A model generated the notes under the pieces. It did no database searches. It was given only the letters and a program-made list of their open reading frames with translations, and had not been told where the DNA came from. A stretch of 59,032 nt of DNA from Thioalkalivibrio sp. XN8 (GTDB lineage Bacteria > Pseudomonadota > Gammaproteobacteria > Steroidobacterales > XN24). This document shows, one piece after another, positions 27,307-37,139 of the stretch. The stretch lies in the NCBI RefSeq assembly GCF_011058255.1, contig NZ_JAALFH010000002.1, positions 1 to 59,032 of the forward strand, read 5' to 3'. Within the stretch, counting starts at the first letter, position 1. Every line of letters starts with the position of its first letter. The position numbers and the translations under genes are program-made.

Positions 27307-29033
27307 CGCTGGTGCCGGTCGATCCCCTGGCGCACGCGCTCGAGCAGCGCCGCCGCGGCGCCTTCCAGCGGCAGTGCCTCGTTGTCCTCGGCCCGGCGCG
27401 AGCGGTATTCCAGCGCGCCTGCCGCCAGCCCGCGCTCGCCTACGACCACGCGGTGGGGAATGCCGAGCAGCTCGATGTCGGCGAATTTCACGCCCGGGCG
27501 CACGTCCCGGTCGTCGAGCAGGACCTCGACGCCGGCTTCGAGCAGCGCTTGGTACAGCGGTTCGACCGCGGTCCGCACCGCCTCGCTCTTTTGCGGGTTC
27601 ATGGGTACCAGCGCGACCTGGAAGGGCGCGATGGTCTCCGGCCAGACAATGCCGCGGTCGTCGAAGTGCTGTTCGATGGCGGCGGCCACCAGGCGCGTCA
27701 CGCCGATGCCGTAGCAGCCCATGAACATCGGTTGCTCGCGACCCTCGGCGTCGAGCACCAGCGCGCCCATCGATTCGCTGTACTTGCGGCCGAGCTGGAA
27801 CACGTGGCCCACCTCGATGCCGCGGGCGATTGCCAGCGTGCCCTGGCCGTCCGGGCTCGGATCGCCGGCGAGGACGTTGCGGATGTCGGCTGCCGCGGGC
27901 TCCGGCAGGTCGCGGCCCCAGTTGACCCCGACCAGGTGCGCGTCGGCCTCGTTGGCGCCGCAGGCGAAGTCGGCTGCGGCCAGCGCGGCGTGGTCGGCGT
28001 ACACCTGGATGCCGAGGCCGACCGGACCGACGAAGCCCGGCTCGCAGCCGGCCGCCGCCTGCACCTGCTCCGCGGTGGCCATGCGCAACGGCGCCGCCAC
28101 TCCGGGGAGCTTTTCCGCCTTCACCGCATTGAGTTCGTGGTCGCCGCGGATGACCAGCGCCACGGCGCCGCCGTCCTCGCCCTGCACGATCAGGGTCTTC
28201 AGGCACTGCGCCGCCGGCAGTTCCAGGAAGGCGGTCAGCTCCGCGATGGTACGTACGCCGGGCGTGGCGACGCGCTCCAGCGTGCGGTCGGCGGCCGGGC
28301 GGGGCGCGGTCGGCGGGAGCGCGGGAGCGAGTTCGACGTTGGCGGCGTAGTCCGAGCCGGTCGAGAAGGCGATGGCGTCCTCGCCGGACTCCGCCAGCAC
28401 GTGGAACTCGTGCGACAGGTTGCCGCCGATGCTGCCGGTGTCGGCTTCCACCGCGCGGTAGGCCAGGCCGAGCCGGTCGCACACCCGCCCGTAGGCTGCG
28501 TACATTCTCTCGTAGGTGCGCGCGAGACAGGCCTCGTCGAGATGGAAGGAGTAGGCGTCCTTCATGATGAACTCGCGCGAGCGCATCACGCCGAAGCGCG
28601 GGCGGATCTCGTCGCGGAACTTGGACTGGACCTGGTACCAGTTCACCGGCAGCTGCTTGTAGCTCTTGAGCTCGCGGCGGGCGAGATCGGTGATCACTTC
28701 CTCGTGGGTCGGCCCGAGGCAGAAGTCGCGCTGGTGGCGATCCCGGAGCCGCAACAGCTCGGGACCGAACTGGTCCCAGCGACCCGATTCCCGCCACAGC
28801 TCCGCCGGCTGCACCATGGGCATCAGCAGCTCCTGGGCGCCGGCGCGGTCCATCTCCTCGCGCACGATCGCCTCGACCTTGCGCAGCACGCGGACGCCCA
28901 GCGGGAGCCAGGTGTAGAGTCCGGCAGCGAGCTGGCGAATCAGCCCCGCGCGCAGCATCAGCTGGTGGCTGACGATTTCCGCGCCGGCCGGGACTTCCTT
29001 TAGAGTGTTGAGGGGGAACTCGGAGAGGCGCAT
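27303..29033 (-). CDS. proS: prolyl-tRNA synthetase (bacterial type with editing insertion)
   Basis: Class II synthetase of 576 aa. Motif 1 is [20 protein letters not shown]; motif 2 includes [20 protein letters not shown]; motif 3 is [14 protein letters not shown] YbaK-type editing insertion lies between motifs 2 and 3 (about 225-400, with [16 protein letters not shown]), and an anticodon-binding domain follows at the C terminus. The minus-strand leader carries a TAGAATGCGGCC -10-like element (29085-29096) and a 7-bp palindrome. Confidence 0.98.
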   Translation of the reverse strand: MRLSEFPLNTLKEVPAGAEIVSHQLMLRAGLIRQLAAGLYTWLPLGVRVLRKVEAIVREEMDRAGAQELLMPMVQPAELWRESGRWDQFGPELLRLRDRHQRDFCLGPTHEEVITDLARRELKSYKQLPVNWYQVQSKFRDEIRPRFGVMRSREFIMKDAYSFHLDEACLARTYERMYAAYGRVCDRLGLAYRAVEADTGSIGGNLSHEFHVLAESGEDAIAFSTGSDYAANVELAPALPPTAPRPAADRTLERVATPGVRTIAELTAFLELPAAQCLKTLIVQGEDGGAVALVIRGDHELNAVKAEKLPGVAAPLRMATAEQVQAAAGCEPGFVGPVGLGIQVYADHAALAAADFACGANEADAHLVGVNWGRDLPEPAAADIRNVLAGDPSPDGQGTLAIARGIEVGHVFQLGRKYSESMGALVLDAEGREQPMFMGCYGIGVTRLVAAAIEQHFDDRGIVWPETIAPFQVALVPMNPQKSEAVRTAVEPLYQALLEAGVEVLLDDRDVRPGVKFADIELLGIPHRVVVGERGLAAGALEYRSRRAEDNEALPLEGAAAALLERVRQGIDRHQR

Positions 29034-29063
29034 GGAGATGCCTTTGCTGATGGGTTCGGCAGC

Positions 29064-29079
29064 GGAAGCGGTCGCTTCC
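29064..29079. repeat. 7-bp hyphenated palindrome in the proS leader
   Basis: GGAAGCG, two bases, CGCTTCC lies between the proS -10-like box and its ATG, inside the 78-bp gap shared with the divergent ilvC-like gene. It could be an operator or a short hairpin in the proS leader. Confidence 0.4.
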
Positions 29080-29111
29080 CTCGAGGCCGCATTCTAACCG
29101 GAGGGACGAGC

Positions 29112-30107
29112 ATGATGGAGCCGCTCGCGGCAGGCCAGCTGGACCCGGCGGCGCTCGCCGGGCGCCGGGTGGCGGTATTCGGCTTCGGCGCGCAGGGCCG
29201 GGCCCACGCCCTGAACCTGCGGGATTCCGGCGTGGACGTGGTGGTGGCGCTGCGCGACGCGTCCCCGCGCCATGCCGACTGCGCCGCGGAGGGAATGGCG
29301 ACGCTGGCGCCTGCAGCGGCGGCGCGCGCCTGCGACCTGGCCGTGATGCTGGTGCCCGACGAAGCCCAGCCGCGCCTGTACCAGGAGTCCCTGGCGCCGG
29401 CCCTGCGGCCGGGCAGCGGGCTGCTCTTTGCGCATGGCTACAACATCCACTATCGCCGGCTGGAGCCGCGCGCCGACCTCGACGTCGTCATGGTGGCGCC
29501 GCTCGGGATCGGCGAGCAGGTGCGACGGCAGTACCAGCAGGGCCGCGGCGTGCCGGCGCTGCTGGCGGTGCACCAGGACGCGAGCGGGGCGGCGGCGGCC
29601 GTCGCCGGCGCCTACGCCGCCGCCAACGGCCACGCCCGGGCCGCAGTTTTCCGCAGCAGCTTCGCGGCCGAGACGGAGACCGACCTGTTCGCGGAGCAGG
29701 CCGTGCTGTGCGGGGGCCTCGGCCAGCTCATCCTCGCGGCCTTCGAGACGCTGGTAGAGGCCGGTTACCCGGAGGAAGTGGCCTATTTCTGCTGCCTGCA
29801 CGAGGTCAAGCTGATCGCCGACCTGGTCCAGGGCCGCGGCCTGGCAGGCATGCGGCGCTCCATCTCCAGCACGGCCGCCTACGGCGATGCCACGCGCGGC
29901 CCGCGGGTGGTCGGCACGGCCAGCCGGGAGGCGATGCGGGAACTACTGGCGGAAATCCAGGACGGGCGCTTCGCGGCTGAGCTCGACGCCGAGATGGCGC
30001 AGGGCGCGCCGACGCTGGCGGCCTGGCGCAGGGCGGCGGAGACGCACCCGATCGAGGCGGTGGGGAGCCGGCTGCGGGCCCTGATGCCGTGGCTGGAACA
30101 AGGCTGA
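29112..30107 (+). CDS. divergent ketol-acid reductoisomerase-like protein with altered active site
   Basis: A 331-aa protein alignable to class I KARI (IlvC) end to end: nucleotide-binding [44 protein letters not shown] (Asp191, Glu195 kept), [15 protein letters not shown] (Glu231 kept) and [10 protein letters not shown]. Against the usual APK-G-GH-VR motif it reads [11 protein letters not shown], so the catalytic Lys is Leu131. The metal-ligand Glu of AYFECLHE is Cys227, and the AEYG Glu is Ala. Normal acetolactate isomeroreductase activity is therefore doubtful. A GGAGG lies before the ATG. The downstream pssA neighbour matches the common ilvC-pssA context, so it probably descends from ilvC. 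Confidence 0.85.
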   Translation: MMEPLAAGQLDPAALAGRRVAVFGFGAQGRAHALNLRDSGVDVVVALRDASPRHADCAAEGMATLAPAAAARACDLAVMLVPDEAQPRLYQESLAPALRPGSGLLFAHGYNIHYRRLEPRADLDVVMVAPLGIGEQVRRQYQQGRGVPALLAVHQDASGAAAAVAGAYAAANGHARAAVFRSSFAAETETDLFAEQAVLCGGLGQLILAAFETLVEAGYPEEVAYFCCLHEVKLIADLVQGRGLAGMRRSISSTAAYGDATRGPRVVGTASREAMRELLAEIQDGRFAAELDAEMAQGAPTLAAWRRAAETHPIEAVGSRLRALMPWLEQG

Positions 30108-30138
30108 GCGGTGGAAATCGCAACGGCGAAATGAGTAA

Positions 30139-30963
30139 ATGGGCCGCTCCTCCAGCCCACGACACTTCATGGAAGACCACCACCCGACACGCAAGGGCAT
30201 CTACATCCTGCCCAACCTGATCACTACCGGCGCACTGTTCGCCGGCTTCGCCGCCGTGGTCACGGCGATGGACGGGAATTTCGTCACCGCGGCCATCGCC
30301 ATCTACATCGCCGGCGTGCTCGACGGCATGGACGGGCGGGTCGCCCGGATGACCAGCACGGAAAGCGAATTCGGCAAGCAGTACGACAGCCTGGCGGACA
30401 TGGTTTCGTTCGGCCTGGCGCCGGCGCTGGTGTTCTATTCCTGGGGCGCCAGCCATTTGCAGGAACTCGGCTGGCTGTGGGGCAAGCTCGGCTGGCTGGT
30501 CGCCTTTTTCTTCGCGGTGGCGGCCGCGATGCGCCTGGCCCGCTACAACGCCCGGGCCGGGTCGGCCGACAAGCGCTACTTCGAGGGCCTGCCGAGTCCC
30601 TCGGCGGCGGCGCTGGTGGCCGGCCTGATCTGGCTCAGCACGGTCCTCGAGGCCTCCGGCCTGCTGGCGATGCTGGCCGGCCTGGTGGTGACGGCGGGCG
30701 CCGGCGCGCTGATGGTCAGCCACTTCGCCTACTACAGCGGTAAGGACTTCAATCTCGGGCGGCGCATCCCCTTCGGCTACGCGCTGCTGATTCCCGCGAT
30801 TTTCATCCTGATCAGCCTCAACCCGCCGGTGGTGTTGTTCCTGCTGTTCGGAAGCTACGCCCTGTCGGCGCCGCTGACGGCGCTCTGGCGCTGGCTGCGT
30901 CGCCGCCGGCGGCGCCAGGCCCGGGAAGCCCGGGACGATGCGGCCGGGTCGGGCCCGGACTGA
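30139..30963 (+). CDS. pssA: CDP-diacylglycerol-serine O-phosphatidyltransferase
   Basis: Makes phosphatidylserine, the precursor of phosphatidylethanolamine, in the inner membrane. It is 274 aa and of the integral-membrane (type II) form. The CDP-alcohol motif is [13 protein letters not shown] followed by [13 protein letters not shown], all Asp present; [19 protein letters not shown] is the conserved N-terminal segment. Seven to eight hydrophobic segments are seen, and the tail is Arg-rich. A start at Met11 is also possible. Confidence 0.92.
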   Translation: MGRSSSPRHFMEDHHPTRKGIYILPNLITTGALFAGFAAVVTAMDGNFVTAAIAIYIAGVLDGMDGRVARMTSTESEFGKQYDSLADMVSFGLAPALVFYSWGASHLQELGWLWGKLGWLVAFFFAVAAAMRLARYNARAGSADKRYFEGLPSPSAAALVAGLIWLSTVLEASGLLAMLAGLVVTAGAGALMVSHFAYYSGKDFNLGRRIPFGYALLIPAIFILISLNPPVVLFLLFGSYALSAPLTALWRWLRRRRRRQAREARDDAAGSGPD

Positions 30964-30964
30964 G

Positions 30965-31678
30965 ATGGACCCGCGGCGGCTCGAATGCCTGCATGCGCTC
31001 GGCCTGCCCGCCTGGGCCCCGCGTCCCGGCGCGATCCTGCCCGGCGCGCCCGAGGCCTGGCGGGTGCCCGCCGTGCCGGCCGAGGCGCCGGCGCAGCCCG
31101 CGGTTGACGATGCCGCCGGCCTGGACTGGGAGGCGCTGGAGGCCCGGGTGAGTGCGTGCACCCTGTGCCCGCTGCATGCCGGGCGGACCCGCACGGTGTT
31201 CGGCGTGGGCAATCGCCGCGCCGACCTGCTGGTCATCGGCGAGGCGCCGGGCGCCGAGGAGGACCGCCGCGGCGAGCCTTTCGTGGGCCGCGCCGGCAAG
31301 CTGCTCGACGCCATGCTGCTGGCGCTCGGCCACGACCGCAGTGAGGTCTACATCGCCAACGTGGTGAAGTGCCGCCCGCCGCAGAACCGCGATCCTCGCC
31401 CGGAGGAGGCGGCGAGCTGCGCGCCTTACCTGGACCGGCAGGTCGCACTGCTGCAACCCCGGGTCATCCTTGCCGTGGGCCGCGTCGCCGCGCAGCGCCT
31501 GCTCGACACCGAGGCCCCGGTCGGCCGCCTGCGCGGCAGGATCCACAGTTACGGCCCGGCGGAGACGCCCCTGGTAGTGACCTGGCATCCTGCCTACCTG
31601 CTGCGCCGGCCCGAAGCCAAGGCCGAGGCCTGGCGGGACCTGGTGCTGGCCGCCGAGGCAGCGGGAGCGGGACGATGA
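30965..31678 (+). CDS. family 4 (type A) uracil-DNA glycosylase
   Basis: A 237-aa Fe-S uracil-DNA glycosylase. Cluster cysteines are in CTLCPLH and [10 protein letters not shown], with a further Cys in SCAPYL. The uracil pocket motifs are [20 protein letters not shown] and WHPAYLLR. The ATG at 30965 follows the pssA stop by 1 bp; the first ~55 residues are a Pro/Ala-rich extension. The stop overlaps rimI (ATGA). Confidence 0.93.
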   Translation: MDPRRLECLHALGLPAWAPRPGAILPGAPEAWRVPAVPAEAPAQPAVDDAAGLDWEALEARVSACTLCPLHAGRTRTVFGVGNRRADLLVIGEAPGAEEDRRGEPFVGRAGKLLDAMLLALGHDRSEVYIANVVKCRPPQNRDPRPEEAASCAPYLDRQVALLQPRVILAVGRVAAQRLLDTEAPVGRLRGRIHSYGPAETPLVVTWHPAYLLRRPEAKAEAWRDLVLAAEAAGAGR

Positions 31679-32139
31679 GCGCGGCGGTCGGGGCCTCGCA
31701 GCTGCGGATCCGCCGGATGGGCGAGGTCGATCTCGACGAGGTGTACGAGGTCGAGCGCAGCGCCTACGACTATCCCTGGTCGCGCGGTATCTTCGAAGAC
31801 TGCCTGCGAGTGCCTTACGAATGCGAGGTGCTGGAGGAAAACGGCCGGATCGTCGGCTACACGGTGATGTCGCTGGCCGCCGGGGAGGCCCACCTGCTCA
31901 ACCTGTGCCTCGCGCCGGACGTCCACGGGCGGGGGCTGGGACGGCTGCTGCTCGACCACGTGGTCGGGGTGGCGGAGTCCCGGGGCGCCAACGTCATTTT
32001 CCTCGAGGTGCGGCCCTCGAACCAGCGCGCCGTCCAGCTGTACCTGCGGGCAGGGTTTCGACGGCTCGGGGTTCGGCCGGACTATTACCGGGCCTCGGTC
32101 GGCCGCGAGGATGCCCTCGTCCTCGCGCGGCGCTTCTGA
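31675..32139 (+). CDS. rimI: ribosomal-protein-alanine N-acetyltransferase RimI
   Basis: GNAT acetyltransferase that modifies the N terminus of ribosomal protein S18; 154 aa. It has the family N-terminal YPWSRGIFEDCLR, LLNLCLAPDVHGRGLGRLLL (acetyl-CoA loop, R-G-x-G) and EVRPSNQRAVQLYLRAGF. It is coupled to the UDG gene. Confidence 0.93.
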   Translation: MSAAVGASQLRIRRMGEVDLDEVYEVERSAYDYPWSRGIFEDCLRVPYECEVLEENGRIVGYTVMSLAAGEAHLLNLCLAPDVHGRGLGRLLLDHVVGVAESRGANVIFLEVRPSNQRAVQLYLRAGFRRLGVRPDYYRASVGREDALVLARRF

Positions 32140-32155
32140 GCCGGCCGGTTCCTGC

Positions 32156-32168
32156 TAGAATGCCGCGC
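32156..32168 (+). promoter_or_regulatory. -10-like element for prfC
   Basis: TAGAATGCCGCGC lies about 38 bp upstream of the prfC ATG in the short rimI-prfC gap. It matches a -10 plus GC-rich discriminator pattern seen before several genes in this window; no convincing -35 accompanies it. Confidence 0.45.
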
Positions 32169-32205
32169 TTTGCCAGCCCCGGCGGCTGAGCCGCCGCAGC
32201 CCCAC

Positions 32206-33795
32206 ATGACCGCATTGCCTCCCGAAGTCGCCCGGCGACGCACTTTCGCCATCATCTCCCATCCGGACGCGGGCAAGACCACGCTGACGGAGAAGCTGCT
32301 GCTGTTCGGCGGTGCGATCCAGATGGCCGGCTCCGTGAAGGGCCGCAAGGCCGAGCGCCACGCCACTTCCGACTGGATGGCGCTGGAGCAGCAGCGCGGC
32401 ATTTCCGTCACTTCCTCGGTGATGCAGTTCCCCTACAAGAACCGGATCATCAACCTGCTCGACACGCCGGGACACGCCGATTTCTCGGAGGACACCTACC
32501 GCACCCTGACGGCGGTCGACTCGGCCCTGATGGTCATCGACGCGGCCAAGGGCGTGGAGGAGCGCACGATCAAGCTGATGGAAGTGTGCCGGCTGCGCAC
32601 CACGCCGATCATCAGTTTCATCAACAAGCTCGACCGCGACGGGCGCGAGCCGCTGGAGCTGCTGGACGAGATCGAGCGCATTCTCAAGATCCGCTGCACG
32701 CCGGTGACCTGGCCGATCGGGATGGGCCGCGATTTCCGCGGCGTCTATCATTTCCTGCAGGACCGGATCTATGTCTACCACGAGGCGGCCCGCGGGGCGG
32801 CCGGGCAGACGGAAATCATCGAGGGCCTCGATTCGCCGGCCGCCGCGGCGTTGCTGGGCCCGATCGCCGCGACCTTCCGCGAAGAGGTGGAGCTGGTGCG
32901 CGAGGCCTGCGACGACCTCGACCTGGATGCCTACCGGCAGGGCGGGCAGACGCCGGTGTTCTTCGGCTCGGCGATCAGCAACTTCGGCGTGCGCGAGCTG
33001 CTGGACGGCTTCATCGAGTGGGCGCCGCCGCCCATGGCGCGGTCCACGACCACGCGCGAGGTGGCGGCAGGGGAACCTGCCCTCACCGGCTTCGTGTTCA
33101 AGATCCAGGCCAACATGGACCCCGCGCACCGGGACCGGATCGCCTTCTTCCGGATCTGCTCCGGGCGCTACACGCGCGGCATGAAGCTGCGCCATGTGCG
33201 CATCGGCCGCGACGTGCGCATCGCCGACGCCCTGACCTTCATGGCTTCGGACCGCGAGCGGGCCGAGGAGGCGTGGGCGGGCGACATTCTCGGCCTGCAC
33301 AACCACGGCACCATCAATATCGGGGATACCTTCACCGAGGGCGAGGAGCTGACCTTCACCGGCATCCCCAATTTCGCCCCGGAACTCTTCCGCCGCGCCG
33401 TGCTCGGCGACCCGCTGCGCGCCAAGGCGCTGCACAAGGGGCTCGACCAGCTGTGCGAGGAAGGCGCTACCCAGCTGTTCCGGCCGATGCGCAACAACGA
33501 CGTCATCCTCGGCGCGATCGGGCCGCTGCAGTTCGATGTGGTGGCGTGGCGGCTGCAGGAAGAGTACGGCGTCGATTGCCGCTTCGAGCAGGTCAACGTG
33601 GCCACCGCGCGCTGGGTCTATTGCGACGATCGCAGGCGGCTGGAGGAATTCCGCAACAAGGCTGCCGAGCATCTCGCGCTGGATCATGCCGGCGCGCTGG
33701 TGTACGTGGCGCCGTCCCGCGTCAATCTGCAGCTGACCCAGGAGCGCTGGCCCGAGGTCCGCTTCATGCCGACCAGGGACCACCTCGCCGCCTGA
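32206..33795 (+). CDS. prfC: peptide chain release factor 3
   Basis: GTPase that recycles RF1/RF2 from the ribosome; 529 aa, equal to E. coli RF3. The G1 is [16 protein letters not shown], switch region [13 protein letters not shown]3 [16 protein letters not shown] and G4 [13 protein letters not shown] chose the ATG at 32206 because it begins the conserved region and gives the family length. Confidence 0.97.
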   Translation: MTALPPEVARRRTFAIISHPDAGKTTLTEKLLLFGGAIQMAGSVKGRKAERHATSDWMALEQQRGISVTSSVMQFPYKNRIINLLDTPGHADFSEDTYRTLTAVDSALMVIDAAKGVEERTIKLMEVCRLRTTPIISFINKLDRDGREPLELLDEIERILKIRCTPVTWPIGMGRDFRGVYHFLQDRIYVYHEAARGAAGQTEIIEGLDSPAAAALLGPIAATFREEVELVREACDDLDLDAYRQGGQTPVFFGSAISNFGVRELLDGFIEWAPPPMARSTTTREVAAGEPALTGFVFKIQANMDPAHRDRIAFFRICSGRYTRGMKLRHVRIGRDVRIADALTFMASDRERAEEAWAGDILGLHNHGTINIGDTFTEGEELTFTGIPNFAPELFRRAVLGDPLRAKALHKGLDQLCEEGATQLFRPMRNNDVILGAIGPLQFDVVAWRLQEEYGVDCRFEQVNVATARWVYCDDRRRLEEFRNKAAEHLALDHAGALVYVAPSRVNLQLTQERWPEVRFMPTRDHLAA

Positions 33796-33825
33796 GCCGG
33801 GTCCCGGCGCCTGCCCGGGTTCCGC

Positions 33826-33838
33826 TATAGTGGCGCGT
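33826..33838 (+). promoter_or_regulatory. -10-like element for the MFS gene
   Basis: TATAGTGGCGCGT lies about 34 bp before the MFS ATG. It is of the same -10 plus GC-rich discriminator style as the elements before prfC, apbC and tRNA-Glu. No -35 is evident. Confidence 0.4.
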
Positions 33839-33864
33839 GCCAAGCCCGTATCCCGGAGCCGTCG

Positions 33865-35190
33865 ATGCGCCGCCTGTACTTCCGCCGTCCCGTGCTCTCC
33901 TGGGCGCTCTACGACTGGGCCAACTCGGCCTTCGCGACGACGGTCATGGCCGGTTTCTTCCCGGTCTTCTACAGCGGCATCACCGGGCACCTCAGCGCGG
34001 AGGACTCCCAGTTCTGGTTCAACATGACGCTGGCCGCCGCGAGCCTTGTGGTGGCCGTGGCGGCGCCGATCCTCGGCGCGATCGCCGACCGCGGCGGCAG
34101 CCGCAAGCGTTTCCTGGCCGCCTTCGCCTTCGTCGGCATCCTGATGACGGCGGCCCTGGCCTGGATCCACGCGGGCGAATGGTGGGTCGGCCTGCTGCTC
34201 TACGGGCTCGGCACGGTGGGTTTCACCGGCGCCAACGTGTTCTACGACTCGATGCTGCCGACCGTGGCCGAGCGCAAGCAGCTCGACGTCGTCTCGGCCT
34301 ACGGCTTCGCCATGGGCTACATCGGCGGCGGCCTGCTGTTCGCGCTCAACGTGCTGATGGTCCAGCACCCCGGCTGGTTCGGCCTCGACAGCGCCGGGGC
34401 TGCCGTGCGCGCCTCGTTCCTCAGCGTCGCGGTCTGGTGGGCCGTGTTCAGCGTGCCCCTGATGCTGTTCGTGGAGGAGCGCCCGGTGCCGGATGCGCCG
34501 CGCGGCATGGCCGCCGTGCGCGAGGGCCTCGCGCAGCTGGCCGGCACGCTCCGCAAGGTGCGCCAGATGCGGGTCCTGCTGGTCTTCCTGGTCGGCTACT
34601 GGCTGTATATCGACGGCGTCAACACGGTGATGAAGACGGCCGTGTTCTTTGGTGACCGGGTCCTCGGCCTGCCGTCGACGGCGCTGGTGACCGCGTTGCT
34701 GGTGACCCAGTTCGTGGCCTTCCCGGCAGCGCTCGCCTTTGGCTGGATCGGGGAACGGATCGGGCCGCGCCGCGGCATCCTGATCGGGCTGGCGGTCTAC
34801 CTGGGGGCCATCGTCTACGCCTGGCGCTTTCTCGACGACTCGGCCGACTTCTACGCCCTGGCGGTGGCGATCGGGCTGGTGCAGGGCGGCGTGCAGAGCC
34901 TGAGCCGCTCGCTGTATGCGCGGATGGTGCCGGCGAGGATGGCCGGGGAATTCTTCGGCTTCTACAACATGGTCGGCAAGTTCGCCGCCATCCTGGGGCC
35001 CGTGCTCCTCGGTCTCACGCCGCTGGTGATTCCCGGCGCGACCACCCGTGACAGCATTCTCTCGCTGGGGCTGCTGTTCGTCCTCGGCGGGATCCTGTTG
35101 TGGCGGGTCGATCCGGTGGCGGGCGCCCGGCTTGCCGATGAACTCGACGCCTCGGCCGAGAAGATGCAACGCCTCGAGCGAGAGTCCTAG
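33865..35190 (+). CDS. UMF1/Atg22-type MFS transporter
   Basis: A 441-aa twelve-helix permease. The N terminus has SWALYDWANSAFATTVMAGF, characteristic of the UMF1 group related to the yeast vacuolar amino-acid effluxer Atg22. The MFS loop is ADRGGSRKRFLA, and a C-terminal segment LVQGGVQSLSRSLYARMVP is also family-typical. The substrate is unknown. Its TAG stop shares the tetranucleotide CTAG with the stop of the convergent transglutaminase gene. Confidence 0.9.
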   Translation: MRRLYFRRPVLSWALYDWANSAFATTVMAGFFPVFYSGITGHLSAEDSQFWFNMTLAAASLVVAVAAPILGAIADRGGSRKRFLAAFAFVGILMTAALAWIHAGEWWVGLLLYGLGTVGFTGANVFYDSMLPTVAERKQLDVVSAYGFAMGYIGGGLLFALNVLMVQHPGWFGLDSAGAAVRASFLSVAVWWAVFSVPLMLFVEERPVPDAPRGMAAVREGLAQLAGTLRKVRQMRVLLVFLVGYWLYIDGVNTVMKTAVFFGDRVLGLPSTALVTALLVTQFVAFPAALAFGWIGERIGPRRGILIGLAVYLGAIVYAWRFLDDSADFYALAVAIGLVQGGVQSLSRSLYARMVPARMAGEFFGFYNMVGKFAAILGPVLLGLTPLVIPGATTRDSILSLGLLFVLGGILLWRVDPVAGARLADELDASAEKMQRLERES

Positions 35191-37139
35191 GGCCGGAACC
35201 CGCGGATGCGCTGCTGCAACGCCGCGATGGTCGCCGGATCCCCGCCGTGCCCGTAGCGGGCGGCGAGGTAGTCGCGGGTGACGGCCTCCACCGGCCCGGC
35301 CAGGTCAGGCCTGGCGGCGGCGACCCGCCGGGCGTAGTCGGCCGGGGCCTCGGCGGGGTCGCGCGGGAGGCCGCGCGCCGCGAGCCGGGCGCAGAACAGG
35401 TCGTACGCGGCCCGGGCCGGATCCTGGCGCGGGCCGCGGCTGCGCCAGGCCAGCCACAGCGTGAACATGCCCATGATGCTGGCGACCAGCACGGTGAGAC
35501 CGACGACGAGCGCGCGCCAGTCGCCGTCCGGCAGGCCCAGGCGCGCGAGCAGGGCGAGTTGCCGCTCCGGGCCGTAACCCAGTACCCAGTCGGTCCACAG
35601 GCTGTTCAGCGCGTCCCAGCCCTGGCTCAGCGCGCGCACGCCGAACAGCTGTCGCAACGCGGCGCCGGGCACGCGCTCGCCGGCCGGCAGCGCCTCGCCC
35701 AGGCCGAGCTCGATCCGGTCCGGCGCAATGGCGGCAGTGGGGTCCACGCGGACCCAGCCGCGGCCTTCGAACCAGACTTCGGACCAGGCATGCGCGTCCA
35801 TCTGGCGCACCACCAGCCGGTCGCTGAGCGGGTTGAGCTCGCCGCCCTGGTAGCCGGTGACCACGCGCGCCGGCAGGCCGGCGGCCCGGGCCATCACGGT
35901 GAAGGCCGAGGCGTAGTGTTCGCAGAAGCCGCGCTGCGTGCGGAACAGGAACTCGTCCACGGGGTGGTTCGAAGCGAGTGCCGGGGGCTGCAGCGTGTAC
36001 ACGAAAGGCTCCTGCCGGAAGTGCCGGAGCAGCGCGTCGACCAAGGCCTCGTCCGAGCCCGCCTCGGCCCGCAGTGCCCGGGCGAATGCCACGGTGCGGG
36101 GGTTGCGGCCCTCCGGCAGCCGGAGGCTGCGGAAACGCGTGATCGGTCCGAGCTCGGCCTCGATTCGCGCCTCCGGCCAGGACTCCACGTCGAGGGCGCG
36201 CACGTTCTCCACCGGCCGGCGCGAGACCAGCTGGAACTCGTGGGTCAGGAAGGCGTCCGGGTCGTCCCACGCGCCCGGCACGTCGAGCCCCAGCAACCAG
36301 GCGCGGCCATGCGGCTGGATGATGATGCGGTAGCGGTAACTCGGACCCACCAGCTCCAGCGGCTGGTTGAGGCGGGGCAGGCGCTCCAGGTCGCTCCAGG
36401 TCCAGCCATCGAAACGCTCGAGCACCGGGCCGCGCCAATAGCGTTCCGCCGGCGGCGGCAGGGCGCCCTCGAAACTGGCGCGGAACGCCACCTCGTCGGA
36501 CTGGATCAGGCGCGAGATGGTGCCCGGCGACATCTCGTCGGAGAGGCCGGTCATCGCTTCGCCGCCGCGCGAGGGCAGGGCCCAGAACGGCCCCGGCACC
36601 CGCGGAAACAGCAGGAACAGGATCGCCGCCACCGGCAGCGCGAACGCCAGCATCCTGGCCACGATGCCGGTGGCCTCCCGCCAGGGGAGCGGGGGGCCGG
36701 AGCGCACGCCCTGGAGCAGCGCGAGCACGATGGCCGCCACGCTGGCCGCCAGCCAGGGCAGGCTCCAGATCGGCTGGTCGTACAACAGCTGCATCAGCAC
36801 CAGGAAGAAGCCGATGAACGACAGCACCTGCAGGTCGCGCCGGCTGCGGGTTTCCAGCAGCTTCATCGCGCCCATCACCACCAGCAGCGCGCCGCCGGCC
36901 TCCAGCCCGTTGAGCGTGCGATAGGTCAGCAGCACGCCGACCACGCAGGCGCCGGCCAGGGCCAGGCGCAACCAGCGGGGCGGCAGGCGCCAGCCCTGGC
37001 GCTGGATGGCCAGGCGCCAGGCGGCTGCGCCGAGGAACACGGCGGTGATCCAGACGGGCAGGCGTGGCACCGCAGGCGCCAGCGCCAGGGCCAGGCCCCC
37101 GAGCATCCAGCCCAGCCGCAGCGCGGTGGGATCAGCCAT
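35187..37139 (-). CDS. TgpA-like transglutaminase/protease membrane protein (DUF3488)
   Basis: A 650-aa protein with about six N-terminal membrane segments (10-190, DUF3488), a periplasmic transglutaminase core and one more membrane segment (about 545-565) before a cytoplasmic DUF4129-like tail. The catalytic triad is visible as Cys in TQRGFCEHYASAF, His in MDAHAWSEVW and Asp in VRVDPTAAI. It is last in a valS-moxR-DUF58-tgpA series and overlaps DUF58 by 8 bp. The MoxR/DUF58/transglutaminase trio is a recurrent envelope-associated module; its substrate is unknown. Confidence 0.92.
   Translation of the reverse strand: MADPTALRLGWMLGGLALALAPAVPRLPVWITAVFLGAAAWRLAIQRQGWRLPPRWLRLALAGACVVGVLLTYRTLNGLEAGGALLVVMGAMKLLETRSRRDLQVLSFIGFFLVLMQLLYDQPIWSLPWLAASVAAIVLALLQGVRSGPPLPWREATGIVARMLAFALPVAAILFLLFPRVPGPFWALPSRGGEAMTGLSDEMSPGTISRLIQSDEVAFRASFEGALPPPAERYWRGPVLERFDGWTWSDLERLPRLNQPLELVGPSYRYRIIIQPHGRAWLLGLDVPGAWDDPDAFLTHEFQLVSRRPVENVRALDVESWPEARIEAELGPITRFRSLRLPEGRNPRTVAFARALRAEAGSDEALVDALLRHFRQEPFVYTLQPPALASNHPVDEFLFRTQRGFCEHYASAFTVMARAAGLPARVVTGYQGGELNPLSDRLVVRQMDAHAWSEVWFEGRGWVRVDPTAAIAPDRIELGLGEALPAGERVPGAALRQLFGVRALSQGWDALNSLWTDWVLGYGPERQLALLARLGLPDGDWRALVVGLTVLVASIMGMFTLWLAWRSRGPRQDPARAAYDLFCARLAARGLPRDPAEAPADYARRVAAARPDLAGPVEAVTRDYLAARYGHGGDPATIAALQQRIRGFRP

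Noticed and set aside
32155-35169. A 1004-codon minus-strand open frame opposite prfC and the MFS gene
   Set aside because: The plus strand encodes RF3 and an MFS permease with full motifs; the minus frame is low-complexity and has no homology I recognise.
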